From positions 80,179 through 144,178 of the forward strand of contig PGZH01000012.1 in assembly GCA_002840155.1 (NCBI GenBank): DNA of 64,000 nucleotides, read 5' to 3'. This stretch comes from Gammaproteobacteria bacterium HGW-Gammaproteobacteria-13 (lineage in GTDB: Bacteria; Pseudomonadota; Gammaproteobacteria; Pseudomonadales; Pseudomonadaceae). Shown here one piece after another: positions 17,494 through 25,952 of this stretch; position 1 is the stretch's first letter, and each line of letters starts with the position of its first letter. Position numbers and translations under genes: made by a program. The notes beneath the pieces are model-generated. The model had not been told where the DNA came from. It searched no databases and was given only the letters and a program-made list of their open reading frames with translations.

Positions 17494-18426
17494 TCAGTCC
17501 CCTGCCGCGATATTGATGCGGTCAGCTACCCGTGCCGCCAGGTCATCCGGGCGAAACTTGGCGAGAAAATCATCCGCGCCCACCTTCTTCACCATGGCCT
17601 GGTTGAACACGCCAGATAACGAAGTATGCAGGATGATGTGCAGCTTTTGCATGCGCGGATCGGCGCGGATCTCAGCGGTCAACGTATAACCATCCATTTC
17701 CGGCATTTCGATGTCGGAAATCAGCATCAAAAACTCCTCTGCAGGATTTTTGCCTTCTTCAACCATCGCCTTCAGATAATCCAGTGCCTGACGCCCATCA
17801 TTCAGCGCCACCACCTCCACGCCGACAGTCTCCAGGCAACGGGTTACCTGCTTACGCGCCACCGATGAATCGTCGCAGGTCAGCACACGTTTGCTTACCG
17901 CACGCGCCTGGGTCTCGGCATTCAGTACGCCTTCAGAAATAACTTCCGATGTTGGCGCCACCTCGGCCAGAATTTTCTCGACATCGATGATCTCGACCAT
18001 CTTGTCGTCCAGGTGGGTGACCGCCGTCAGGTAATGGTCACGCCCGGTGCCCTTGGGTGGCGGATGAATCGACTCCCAGTTCATGTTGACGATGCGCTCG
18101 ACCGAGTGCACCAGAAAGCCCTGAACCTTGGTGTTGTATTCAGTGATGATGACGAAGCTGTTGTCGATATTAGCCAGCGGCGCGCTGCCGGTAGCCATGG
18201 ACAAATCGAGAATCGGGATAGTACCGCCACGGATATTAGCGACACCGCGAACGACCGGACTGGATTTCGGCATGATGGTGAGCTTCGGGCATTGCAGCAC
18301 CTCTTTCACCTTGAATACGTTAATCCCATACAGCTGGTTGCTGTTCAGACGAAACAGCAACAACTCCAAACGATTCTGTCCAACCAACTGAGTTCGCTGG
18401 TTAACCGAATCCATCACACCGGCCAT
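17494..18426 (-). CDS. cheV: chemotaxis coupling/response-regulator protein CheV
   Basis: CheV links chemoreceptors to CheA through a CheW-like domain and adds a receiver domain that is phosphorylated for adaptation. The 310 residues show the CheW-like part first (LELLLFRLNSNQLYGINVFKV, then RGGTIPILDLSMATG) and a receiver from about residue 180 (VLTCDDSSVARKQ, phosphoacceptor Asp in LISDIEMPEMDGY, Lys in FLAKFRPDD). ATG at 18426 is preferred because AAGGAG lies 7 nt upstream. A TTG 6 bp earlier is unlikely. Confidence 0.96.
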   Translation of the reverse strand: MAGVMDSVNQRTQLVGQNRLELLLFRLNSNQLYGINVFKVKEVLQCPKLTIMPKSSPVVRGVANIRGGTIPILDLSMATGSAPLANIDNSFVIITEYNTKVQGFLVHSVERIVNMNWESIHPPPKGTGRDHYLTAVTHLDDKMVEIIDVEKILAEVAPTSEVISEGVLNAETQARAVSKRVLTCDDSSVARKQVTRCLETVGVEVVALNDGRQALDYLKAMVEEGKNPAEEFLMLISDIEMPEMDGYTLTAEIRADPRMQKLHIILHTSLSGVFNQAMVKKVGADDFLAKFRPDDLAARVADRINIAAGD

Positions 18427-18499
18427 ACCCAAACTCCTTATTTGAGTAACAGATTGCTGTCAGCGTAGCAGGCGGCACGCGCCTTGCTATCCAACCCAT

Positions 18500-19258
18500 A
18501 TGAACACTGAAACGACAACTAACCGACACTCACTGGCAAAATGCCGCTACTGGCTGGCAGTTGTACCCGCTTTGCTGGCACTCGGCTATAGCGCCTTGGC
18601 AACAGCCAACGCCACGCGGCCTGAACAACTTATCGGCGCTGGCGAAGTTTTTCTTGAGCAAGCGGTGAGCGATTATTTACAGCGTAGCAACATCGCTGGC
18701 CGCCATGAGATTCAAATCAACCGACTCGACCCCCGCCTGCGCCTGCCGCTGTGCCCGCAGCCGTTGACTACCACCCTGGAAAGCCCTGCCGAGCCGATTG
18801 GCCGTGTGACCCTGCGCGTACGCTGTGACGGTGATGCACCCTGGACAGTTTTTGTGCCTGGGCAAGTGCGCCTGTACCGCGAAGTGGTGATCGCCAGTCG
18901 CCCGCTGAAACGCGACAATCTGCTGACGGACATGGATGTGGTGTTAGCCGAACGGGATGTTGGCCTGCTCAATCAGGGGTATCTCACAGCCCTTAAGCAG
19001 GCAATCGGCAAAAAATTGACGCGACCACTGTTACCCGATCAGGTGCTTGCGCCGATTCATGTGCAAGCGGCCGAGGCCATACGCAAAGGTGATCAGGTAG
19101 TGATCAGCGCCCGCAGCGGTGGTATCAGTGTCCGCATGCCGGGCGAAGCCTTGTCGGACGGCACGATTGGCAAGCAGATCAGCGTGCGTAACCAACGCTC
19201 CAACCGGGTGATCCGGGCTCGTGTAGTTGGGCCTGGACAGGTTGAAGTGGCGATGTAG
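18500..19258 (+). CDS. flgA: flagellar P-ring assembly chaperone FlgA
   Basis: FlgA is a periplasmic chaperone that helps FlgI polymerise into the flagellar P ring. The 252-residue product has a hydrophobic signal segment (residues ~17-37) and the SAF-containing C-terminal domain typical of FlgA (REVVIASRPLKRDNLL, then MDVVLAERD, PLLPDQVL and the end VRNQRSNRVIRARVVGPGQVEV). It heads the flgA-flgM-flgN-ycgR series, though flgM has its own FliA-type promoter. Confidence 0.95.
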   Translation: MNTETTTNRHSLAKCRYWLAVVPALLALGYSALATANATRPEQLIGAGEVFLEQAVSDYLQRSNIAGRHEIQINRLDPRLRLPLCPQPLTTTLESPAEPIGRVTLRVRCDGDAPWTVFVPGQVRLYREVVIASRPLKRDNLLTDMDVVLAERDVGLLNQGYLTALKQAIGKKLTRPLLPDQVLAPIHVQAAEAIRKGDQVVISARSGGISVRMPGEALSDGTIGKQISVRNQRSNRVIRARVVGPGQVEVAM

Positions 19259-19349
19259 GCATGATTCTTGTTTTAACTTTGTGCACTTGGTGAGCTGACG
19301 ATTATCCACACTGTGTTTAGACTGTTACCTGACGCACACTTTTTTGCCC

Positions 19350-19376
19350 TAAAGTTTTTCAGGGCAATGCCGACAA
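19350..19376 (+). promoter_or_regulatory. FliA (sigma-28) promoter of flgM
   Basis: TAAAGTTT (19350-19357), an 11-nt spacer and GCCGACAA (19369-19376) match the sigma-28 consensus TAAAGTTT-N11-GCCGATAA at all but one base. It is 39 bp upstream of the flgM start, so the anti-sigma factor gene is likely driven by the sigma factor it inhibits. Confidence 0.9.
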
Positions 19377-19415
19377 GCTAGGCAAGCGTCCAAACACTGT
19401 TCGAGGTTTTGCATC

Positions 19416-19760
19416 ATGGTCATTGACATCAACCGGCTCAACAATGCCGCATCGCCAGCCAATTCGGGGCGGGCCGGCAGTGCGCAGGCAGGTGGCCAGA
19501 ACGAAGCCATCGGCGGTAAACAACCTGGCAACGTACCCAGCCCCGCCGAGCAGGCGCAGCAAGCCGGCAAAAGCGGCGAGTCGGTACAGCTGAGCCGCGA
19601 GGCCCAACAGTTGCAAAAAGTCAGCGAAAAGCTGCGCGATCAGCCGACCGTCAATAAAGAACGCGTTGCCCAGCTCAAGCAGGCGATCGAAGACGGCAGT
19701 TATCAAGTCGATAGCCAGCGCGTTGCCAGCAAACTGCTTAATTTCGAATCCCAGCGCTAG
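19416..19760 (+). CDS. flgM: anti-sigma-28 factor FlgM
   Basis: FlgM binds FliA until the hook is complete and FlgM is exported, delaying late flagellar gene expression. The 114-residue protein has the usual disordered, Gly/Ala/Gln-rich N-terminal half and a helical C-terminal half ([17 protein letters not shown] ... [18 protein letters not shown] ... [10 protein letters not shown]) that grips the sigma factor. It begins MVIDINRLN, as in other Pseudomonas FlgM. A FliA promoter lies directly upstream, giving feedback. Confidence 0.95.
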   Translation: MVIDINRLNNAASPANSGRAGSAQAGGQNEAIGGKQPGNVPSPAEQAQQAGKSGESVQLSREAQQLQKVSEKLRDQPTVNKERVAQLKQAIEDGSYQVDSQRVASKLLNFESQR

Positions 19761-19844
19761 TCACCGGGCTACGCTGGGGTAATTGGCCGCCCAATAGACA
19801 CTGCACGCACACCCTGCAGCGTCTGTTACCCCGAAGAGCCCGCA

Positions 19845-20312
19845 ATGCACGACACCAGCCTGCTTGAACTGTTCACCAACGATATCGGCACCGCCGAGCA
19901 GTTGCTTGAATTGATCGACACCGAATTCCAAGCCCTCAGTGACCGCGACCTCCCCCGCCTGCAGAGCATCCTGACGGAAAAACTGCCGCTACTAACCCTG
20001 CTCGACCAGCACGGTAAAGAGCGCAGCCAACTGCTTACCAGCCTCAACCTCAGCCCCGACCGTACCGGCCTGCAAGCGCTTGCCGCACAGTCCACCCAAG
20101 GCGAACAGCTGCTTGAGCGCGGCGATCAACTCAACACCCTGCTGGAACGCTGCCAAACGGCCAACCTGCGTAATGGCCGGCTGATTCGCTCCAGCCAGGC
20201 CTCGGCCCACAGCATGCTCGGCATTCTGCGTGGCAACGAGACGCCGAGCCTCTATGACAGCCGCGGCAGTGCCGCTAGAATCGGCCAGCAGCGCCCGCTC
20301 AGCCAGGCCTGA
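19845..20312 (+). CDS. flgN: flagellar filament-junction chaperone FlgN
   Basis: FlgN is a cytoplasmic type III export chaperone for the hook-filament junction proteins FlgK and FlgL. The 155-residue, mostly helical product begins MHDTSLLELFTNDIGTAEQLLELID and contains EFQALSDRDLPRLQSILTEKLPLL, typical of the FlgN/DUF coiled bundle. It is 84 bp after flgM in the same direction, the usual flgM-flgN pairing, and before the PilZ gene. Confidence 0.92.
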   Translation: MHDTSLLELFTNDIGTAEQLLELIDTEFQALSDRDLPRLQSILTEKLPLLTLLDQHGKERSQLLTSLNLSPDRTGLQALAAQSTQGEQLLERGDQLNTLLERCQTANLRNGRLIRSSQASAHSMLGILRGNETPSLYDSRGSAARIGQQRPLSQA

Positions 20313-20393
20313 AACCTATAAAAGGCACAGGGGACATACTGTCATATTGCCAGTATGCTAGTGCCATAGCATTTGCTCGGAGAGTTATGGACC

Positions 20394-21143
20394 GTGTCCA
20401 GTCCTTTTAGCCAGGAAGATGGCCCGCAGCCACCCAAGGTGCTCAAGGCACCGGTGGAAATAGTTGCCAACCTGCGCCAACTGCAACAAAACCATGACCC
20501 GCTGATCATCACCTTCCACGAACGCAACCAACGCTTTCAGAGCTACGTGATCGAGGTTGATCGCGACAAGAACCTGTTGATTCTCGATGAGTTGGTGCCA
20601 AACGATGGTGAGCGCTACCTGGCCAATGGCGAGGCGTTTAATGTCGAAGCCTTCCATGAAGGCGTGCGCGTAGCCTGGAAATGCGAACAGAATGTGCGCA
20701 TCACCGAGCACGAAGGCGCGCGCTGTTACTTCAGCCCGATGCCACTTGAGGTGACCTACCACCAACGGCGCAGCGCCTTCCGCGCCCCGCTCAAGCAGAC
20801 TGAACTGATCAAAGTCGAACTGGCCGGCGATAAACTACGCACGGCCATACCTGGGCATTTGCTGGACATCTCTGCCACCGGCTGCAAATTGCGCTTTCCC
20901 GGCAATATCAGCAGCAGCCTGCAGGCCGGCCAGGTCTATGAGCGCTTTACCGCACGCTTTCCTTTCGGCGCCATGACCACCGCCATTGAAATGCGTCATG
21001 TGCAGTATGAAGAGAAGGTCGACACCACCTTTGTCGGTGCACGCTTCCACCGCATCAATGGCCAGGAGCAGCGTCTGGTCGAACGTTTCGTCTACCAGTT
21101 GCAGCGTGAAGCGCGCCGCTTCGAGAGTGACGGACTGTTCTAG
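20394..21143 (+). CDS. ycgR: flagellar brake protein YcgR/FlgZ (PilZ domain)
   Basis: A c-di-GMP receptor that slows flagellar rotation when the second messenger is high. The 249-residue protein has an N-terminal YcgR domain (residues ~15-115) and a C-terminal PilZ domain with the two nucleotide-binding motifs visible: RRSAFR (R-x-x-x-R) and DISATGCKL (D-x-S-x-x-G). The GTG at 20394 is chosen because GGAGAG lies 9 nt upstream and the product then reads [14 protein letters not shown]; an earlier TTG lacks this spacing. Its place after flgN matches other Pseudomonas. Confidence 0.93.
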   Translation: MSSPFSQEDGPQPPKVLKAPVEIVANLRQLQQNHDPLIITFHERNQRFQSYVIEVDRDKNLLILDELVPNDGERYLANGEAFNVEAFHEGVRVAWKCEQNVRITEHEGARCYFSPMPLEVTYHQRRSAFRAPLKQTELIKVELAGDKLRTAIPGHLLDISATGCKLRFPGNISSSLQAGQVYERFTARFPFGAMTTAIEMRHVQYEEKVDTTFVGARFHRINGQEQRLVERFVYQLQREARRFESDGLF

Positions 21144-21751
21144 ATCAAGATATCCAGTGCCGCCAGGCGCGATAAATCCTCAGGCCGATCAACATCCCAC
21201 AATGCAGGCAGCAGTGCCGGACGCCAGTCCAGCTGCTGCAGGCGTTGCAGGGTCATATCGAAGACCCGTTCGGTGCCCCACGGCATATCGCTGAACAAGG
21301 CGGCGTCCACGCGGCGTAACCCCAGCAGCACATAACCACCATCCTCTGCCGGGCCGATCACCACGGGCTGCTCCTGCAACGCATGGCATGCCGCCTGCAA
21401 ATAAGCACCGTCGAGCGCCGGGCAGTCATTGCCGATCAGAATCACCGCATCGCTTTCCGCCAGCCCGAGGGTGGCAATACGGCGCATGCGCTCGCCCAGA
21501 TCGCCCGCCGGCTGCTCGACCAAGGTCCAGCCAAGGCGCTGCGCCAACGCCTGCAGGCCTGCATCGGGTAAATCGTCCAGCCACAGAAAGCGCTCGCCAA
21601 AGCCATGGGCCGGCAACTGCAGCGCGCGCTCCAGCAGCAGCTGCTGTAAATCACAGGCACCCTGAGCGCCCAGCGCCGGGATCAGGCGCGTTTTTACCCG
21701 CCCCGCCACCGGGGCGCGAGCAAGCAGATGCAATGAGATCGACAGGTTCAT
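21140..21751 (-). CDS. TIGR04282-type (DUF2064) glycosyltransferase
   Basis: A 203-residue nucleotide-sugar-transferase-fold protein of the family named for arsenosugar biosynthesis. It starts [23 protein letters not shown], whose KTRL loop resembles nucleotide-binding loops, and contains [16 protein letters not shown] with the metal-binding Asp, and [12 protein letters not shown]. Its ATG overlaps the stop of the TIGR04283-type gene by 4 bp (ATGA), so the two are translationally coupled. No ArsM or radical-SAM ArsS is nearby, so an arsenosugar role is not supported by context. It converges on ycgR with a 4-bp overlap. Confidence 0.85.
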   Translation of the reverse strand: MNLSISLHLLARAPVAGRVKTRLIPALGAQGACDLQQLLLERALQLPAHGFGERFLWLDDLPDAGLQALAQRLGWTLVEQPAGDLGERMRRIATLGLAESDAVILIGNDCPALDGAYLQAACHALQEQPVVIGPAEDGGYVLLGLRRVDAALFSDMPWGTERVFDMTLQRLQQLDWRPALLPALWDVDRPEDLSRLAALDILI

Positions 21752-22440
21752 AACAGCGACCCTCGCCGGTACTGACGAGCCAGTTTTTCTGGGCTGGCGC
21801 CACAGTAATAGGCCAACCGCAGACACCACATCAGCACCACGGTACGCCAGATTCCGTGCTGCTCCCAGCGCCGGCTGGAGGTCGACAATGGCGGGCGTAA
21901 GCAACGCGGCCGTGCCAGTGCCTTAAGCCGCCGGCACAGCTGCAAATCCTCCATTAACGGCATCTGCGCGTAACCGCCCATGGCCTCAAAATGCTGGCGA
22001 GCAACAAAAATCCCCTGATCACCCGATGCGATACCGCTGAGGCGTGAACGCAGGTTGATCATCGCGCCAATCACTCGTAATGCCAGGCCGGGGCCGGACA
22101 GACGTACATCAAAACGCCCCCATAGCGGTCGCTGGCTTAACGCCTGTTGCAGACTGGTGAGGGACTCGGTACTGATCCGCGTATCGGCATGCACAAACCA
22201 CAGGTATTCACCGCAAGCCACCGCCGCACCCGCGTTCATCTGCAATGCACGGCCAGGGGCCGTTCTCAGCAACTGATCAACCCGCCCCAGCGCCAGCTCG
22301 CAGGTGCCATCACTGCTGCCGCCATCGACCAGGATCAACTCGGCACCGATGGCGCGCAAATCCGTCAGATCATCCAACAAGCCCGGCAACGCCTGGGCCT
22401 CATTGCGCACCGGGATCACCACGCTAAGCAGCGGCGTCAT
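21748..22440 (-). CDS. TIGR04283-type family 2 glycosyltransferase
   Basis: A 230-residue GT2-fold glycosyltransferase. Motifs are LSVVIPVRNEAQALPGLL at the N terminus, LILVDGGSSDGT for nucleotide binding, and YLWFVHADTR with the H-A-D-T metal site characteristic of this subfamily. Near the C terminus is a hydrophobic membrane-touching segment (WRTVVLMWCLRLAYYCG). Sugar donor and acceptor are unknown. It overlaps the MFS gene upstream by 4 bp and the TIGR04282-type gene downstream by 4 bp, making a tight three-gene unit. Confidence 0.88.
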   Translation of the reverse strand: MTPLLSVVIPVRNEAQALPGLLDDLTDLRAIGAELILVDGGSSDGTCELALGRVDQLLRTAPGRALQMNAGAAVACGEYLWFVHADTRISTESLTSLQQALSQRPLWGRFDVRLSGPGLALRVIGAMINLRSRLSGIASGDQGIFVARQHFEAMGGYAQMPLMEDLQLCRRLKALARPRCLRPPLSTSSRRWEQHGIWRTVVLMWCLRLAYYCGASPEKLARQYRRGSLL

Positions 22441-23777
22441 CCGCGCGACTCTGACTGAGTGGGCGGCTCCGCTGCTGGTTCGGCGCTCGGCTCCTGCACT
22501 GCGCTGTTGTCGTGCATCTGCTCATGCACCACCTGTTCATCGACACGCGGATCGAGGGCGGCCGTCAGTGGCGAACTGGTAGTGCTGTCTGGCATGGGAA
22601 TGTGGTGCAGCGGCGCGTCGTCGACCTGATGCAGATGGGTAACGCGCTCCGGCCGGATACGCAGCACCAGAATCAAGGCGCAGGCGCAGACGAAAGCGTA
22701 GAGCATGTTGGCGCCGAGAAAGCGCATCAGCACGCCCGCCAGCAACGGCCCGATACTCGCGCCGACACCAAAGGTCACCAGCAGCATGGCCGTCAGCGAT
22801 ACCCGTCGCTCGGCTTCGACATGGTCATTGGCCAGCGCCACCGCCAGCGGATAGAGACTGAATTGCAAGGCGCACACGGCAAAGCCGCCGACAAACAACA
22901 GCGGCAAGCTGGCTTGCGACAGAATCGCCAGGGGCAGCGCAGCCAGTGCCAGCAACGCGGCACAACCACGAATCAGCTGCACGCGGTCATGCCGATCAGA
23001 CAACCAGCCCAACGGCCACTGCACCACCAAGCCGGCGATGATGCAGCACCCCATAAACAGACCAATCTGCTCGGTGGACAAGCCCATGCGCGTGCCATAC
23101 AGCGGCGCCAGGCCGTAGAACGAACCGATCAGCAGCCCTGCGACCAAGATAGTGGTCAGCGACAACGGCACGCGGTCGATAAAGAAGCGCATTTCCAGCG
23201 GCGCAGGATGCAAGGGCGCCGGGTGCAGCTTGCGGGTCAAGGCCACCGGCACCAGGCACAGGGCAAAGCACAGCGCAACCAGCATCAGCAGCTCAAGACC
23301 GAGCGTCGGATGCACCACCAGCACCAGCTGACCGAGAATCAAGCCGAGGTAGGAAGCGCCCATATAGCCGGCAAACACCTGGCCACGCTGGCTGGTTTCC
23401 GCCTGCTCATTGAGCCAGCTTTCGATCACCATGTACTGGCACATCATGCCCAGGCCCACCAACATCCGCAGCAGCAACCAGCTGGGCAGCCAATCGCTCA
23501 AGCCATGGCCAAGCACCGCAGCGGTGACCACCCCGGCGCAGGCGACATAAGCGCGGATATGGCCGACTCGGGCAATCAGTCGATGGCCAATCTTGCCGCC
23601 CAGCACCAGCCCCAGGTAGTTGGCCGCCATCAGCGCGCCGACCCACAGCCCATCAGCCGTTTGCGCCAGCCGCAACGCCAGGTAAGTACTCAACAAACCC
23701 GAGCCCAACAGCATCAACAGGGTGGCGAAATACAACGAACTGAATGACTTGAGGATCACAGACATGGGGCGGCGCAT
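22437..23777 (-). CDS. MFS transporter (YcaD-like)
   Basis: A 446-residue major facilitator with about 12 membrane segments. The N-half shows LADGLWVGALMAANYLGLVLGGKIGHRLIARVG-like loop 2-3 chemistry, and the C-half has GWLSDRHDRVQLI, the repeated MFS signature. A ~70-residue acidic, Pro/Ser-rich cytoplasmic tail follows (PLHHIPMPDS ... EPAAEPPTQSESRG). It may export small molecules made or modified by the two coupled glycosyltransferases. The start could be 23777 or the ATG 12 bp in (MSVILKSFSSLYF). Confidence 0.85.
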   Translation of the reverse strand: MRRPMSVILKSFSSLYFATLLMLLGSGLLSTYLALRLAQTADGLWVGALMAANYLGLVLGGKIGHRLIARVGHIRAYVACAGVVTAAVLGHGLSDWLPSWLLLRMLVGLGMMCQYMVIESWLNEQAETSQRGQVFAGYMGASYLGLILGQLVLVVHPTLGLELLMLVALCFALCLVPVALTRKLHPAPLHPAPLEMRFFIDRVPLSLTTILVAGLLIGSFYGLAPLYGTRMGLSTEQIGLFMGCCIIAGLVVQWPLGWLSDRHDRVQLIRGCAALLALAALPLAILSQASLPLLFVGGFAVCALQFSLYPLAVALANDHVEAERRVSLTAMLLVTFGVGASIGPLLAGVLMRFLGANMLYAFVCACALILVLRIRPERVTHLHQVDDAPLHHIPMPDSTTSSPLTAALDPRVDEQVVHEQMHDNSAVQEPSAEPAAEPPTQSESRG

Positions 23778-23819
23778 GGCTCCATAAAGGCCGCCGAACG
23801 CATGCTCGGCGGTAAGACT

Positions 23820-25163
23820 CTAAGCGTGGGCCGCCAATACACGGCGCTCCCACGGGGTAATTTCGTCAAAGAAGCTGGTGAGCTCCAACGTCTTGCTGGC
23901 AATGTAGCCTTCGATGAACTCTTTGCCGAACAGTTCCAGCGCCAACGTACTGCGCTTGAGACGCTCAATCGCGGCATGCATGGTACAGGGTAGCGCCAAT
24001 TCATCCGGCACTTCGAACTCACCCTGGATCGGCGCGCTGGGCTGCAGCTGCTGCTCAATCCCATACAGACCGGCCGCAAGGCTGGCCGCCAACGCCAGAT
24101 AAGGGTTGGCATCGGCGCCCGGCAGGCGATTTTCCACCCGTCGCGCAACCGGCGCACTGGCCGGAATACGCAGGCCAGCGGCGCGGTTATCCTCCGACCA
24201 GCAGGCATTGTTCGGCGACGCATAAGGATGGCAAAGGCGCTGGTAGGAATTCACGTGCGGAGCAAACAGCAGGGTGAAGTCGGCCATGGCCGCCTGCTGA
24301 CCGGCAATAAACTGATAGAACGCCGACGTTGCCTGGCCATCGGCCGCGCTGAAGATATTCTGCCCACTGCCCTGCTCCACCACGCTCTGGTGAATGTGCA
24401 TGGAGCTGCCCGGCGTATGCGCCAATGGTTTGGCCATGCACACCACAGTAAGCCCATGCTTGAGCGCGACTTCCTTGAGCAGATGTTTGAACAGAAAAGT
24501 CTGGTCGGCCAGCAGCAGCGGATCACCGTGCAGCAGATTGATTTCGAACTGGCTGACACCCATTTCATGCATAAAGGTATCGCGCGGCAGACCCAGGGCC
24601 GCCATGCACTGATAGACCTCTTGGAAGAACGGGCGCAGGCCATTGTTAGAACTCACGCTAAAGGCCGAACCGCCGTCTTCACGTCGGCCATCCAGGCCCA
24701 GCGGCGGCTGAAACGGCTGCAATGGCTCGGCATTGCGGGCAAACACGAAAAACTCCAGCTCGGTTGCCACCACCGGCTGCCAGCCATGGCTGGCGTAACG
24801 CGCAAGCACCTGCTTGAGCAGGCCGCGGGTCGACAACCCGGAGCTGCGTCCATCGAACTCATCGGCATCACAGATGGCCAGCGCGCGCGGCGTTTCACTC
24901 CAGGGCAGGCGATGAATCTGCGTCGGCTCGGCATTCAAGGCCAGGTCACCATCATCACTGCCGTAATAACACGGCGCCGGATAGCCACCCATGATGCATT
25001 GCAGCAACACCCCGCGCGCCAACTGCAAGCGCCGCCCCTCGAGAAACCCCTCAGCCGTCATCACCTTGCCACGTGGCACGCCATTGAGATCGGGCGTCAC
25101 GCATTCGATTTCATCAACACCACGCAGCAGTTCAGCCAGGGCGGTGCGGTCGAGGGTACTCAT
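23820..25163 (-). CDS. glutamine synthetase family protein (gamma-glutamylpolyamine synthetase-like)
   Basis: A 447-residue member of the glutamine-synthetase superfamily that probably ligates glutamate to an amine such as a polyamine, as PuuA or the Spu enzymes do. Conserved GS elements are ATELEFFVF (metal Glu residues), HEMGVSQFEINL, AKPLAHTPGSSMHIHQS (metal His and ATP site) and RVENRLPGADANPYLALAA. Length and motifs fit the PuuA-like branch rather than GlnA, which lacks this N-terminal DGVPRGK-like opening. No polyamine genes adjoin it. AT-rich DNA with an inverted repeat lies upstream. Confidence 0.85.
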   Translation of the reverse strand: MSTLDRTALAELLRGVDEIECVTPDLNGVPRGKVMTAEGFLEGRRLQLARGVLLQCIMGGYPAPCYYGSDDGDLALNAEPTQIHRLPWSETPRALAICDADEFDGRSSGLSTRGLLKQVLARYASHGWQPVVATELEFFVFARNAEPLQPFQPPLGLDGRREDGGSAFSVSSNNGLRPFFQEVYQCMAALGLPRDTFMHEMGVSQFEINLLHGDPLLLADQTFLFKHLLKEVALKHGLTVVCMAKPLAHTPGSSMHIHQSVVEQGSGQNIFSAADGQATSAFYQFIAGQQAAMADFTLLFAPHVNSYQRLCHPYASPNNACWSEDNRAAGLRIPASAPVARRVENRLPGADANPYLALAASLAAGLYGIEQQLQPSAPIQGEFEVPDELALPCTMHAAIERLKRSTLALELFGKEFIEGYIASKTLELTSFFDEITPWERRVLAAHA

Positions 25164-25508
25164 TTGCTGTTGTCCTTATTGATGCAAGAGGCCGTAGTCG
25201 AACGGCGAGGCGTACAAAATACGCACCAGCCGTTCGATATTTCAAGCAAAGCCACATCTGACACTTAAAGTGCAGGCTATTGCGTTAAATACATCGATAA
25301 ATTAGATATTAATGATCATGCACACTCGCTCCAAAAACCATCCTTAAAGTGTCAGAAAAATAAAATAACTACATGATTTATAAATAATTAATCAGACTAT
25401 CGATAGCATCGATGATTACCATGCCCAGCCTGCACTTCTTCATCAAATTTTCATCCGTATCATTGGCTCCGTACTCACTTACTACCCGCCCTTACGAGGA
25501 GCCTGAAC
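25164..25508. other. AT-rich intergenic region with inverted repeat
   Basis: This 345-bp gene-free stretch separates the divergent glutamine-synthetase-like gene and the repeat-protein gene, and is much richer in A/T than its surroundings. Inverted arms TCTGACACTT (25257-25266) and AAGTGTCAGA (25347-25356) lie 80 bp apart, the first overlapping a CACTT-A-AAGTG palindrome. They could be operators for the divergent promoters. A CGAGGAGCC ribosome-binding site ends the region. Confidence 0.5.
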
Positions 25509-25901
25509 ATGAAAAAGCAAATTCTTACCGCCCTGATCCTGAGCAGCCTGTCCATCAGCGCCTTTGCCCTGCCACAGAACAACCCGCAGCCATTACTGGG
25601 TGAAAAGCAGGACAGCAGCGTCAAAACCCTGATGGGTTTTGGTAGCAACCTGCAAACTGAAGGCGGCGCTGAGCGCACTGGTGCAAACCGTGTCGCCGAA
25701 GGTGGCGCTGATCGCCTGCAAGAGCGTCTGCGTGTAGCGGAAGACGGTGCCGATCGCACTGGCGCTAACCGCGTTGCTGAAGGTGGTGCTGATCGTCTGC
25801 AAGAGCGCCTGCGTGTAGCTGAAGACGGTGCCGACCGCACTGGCGCGAACCGTGTCGCTGAAGGTGGTGCTGAACGTACACCAGGCCTGCGCTTTAGCTG
25901 A
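25509..25901 (+). CDS. small secreted protein with alternating AEGGADR-type repeats
   Basis: A 130-residue exported protein. Signal peptide residues 1-20 (MKKQILTALILSSLSISAFA) are followed by a linker and five repeats, residues 57-123: unit A TGANRVAEGGADR (13 aa) and unit B LQERLRVAEDGADR (14 aa) in order A-B-A-B-A, so the period is 27 residues or 81 bp. A partial EGGAER precedes them and TPGLRFS ends the chain. The repeats are charged and lack cysteine. Similar Pseudomonas proteins are, as I recall, sometimes labelled phage infection protein, without proof I know of. Function unknown. It is monocistronic with its own terminator. Confidence 0.85.
   Translation: MKKQILTALILSSLSISAFALPQNNPQPLLGEKQDSSVKTLMGFGSNLQTEGGAERTGANRVAEGGADRLQERLRVAEDGADRTGANRVAEGGADRLQERLRVAEDGADRTGANRVAEGGAERTPGLRFS
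25677..25877 (+). repeat. 81-bp coding tandem repeat
   Basis: Two and a half copies of an 81-bp unit encode the A-B-A-B-A peptide repeats. The DNA copies are close but differ at several third codon positions, which suggests selection on the peptide after duplication. Confidence 0.85.
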
Positions 25902-25923
25902 TCACAGCTAATAGGCAATACAA

Positions 25924-25947
25924 AAAGGTGCTCATTCGAGCACCTTT
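25924..25947. terminator. bidirectional terminator
   Basis: AAAGGTGCTC / GAGCACCTTT with an ATTC loop sits between the convergent repeat-protein and yceH-like genes. Read from the minus strand it is followed by five T, so it may end both transcripts. Confidence 0.8.
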
Positions 25948-25952
25948 GTTGT

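Noticed and set aside
20335-20357. CATACTG / CAGTATG inverted repeat before ycgR
   Set aside because: Seven-bp arms with a nine-nt loop and no further support; could be chance.
22512-23747. 411-residue plus-strand ORF opposite the MFS gene
   Set aside because: Gln/His/Arg-rich shadow of a 12-helix transporter.
25677-25877. CRISPR-like array
   Set aside because: The repeats are in frame, adjacent without unique spacers and encode a secreted protein.
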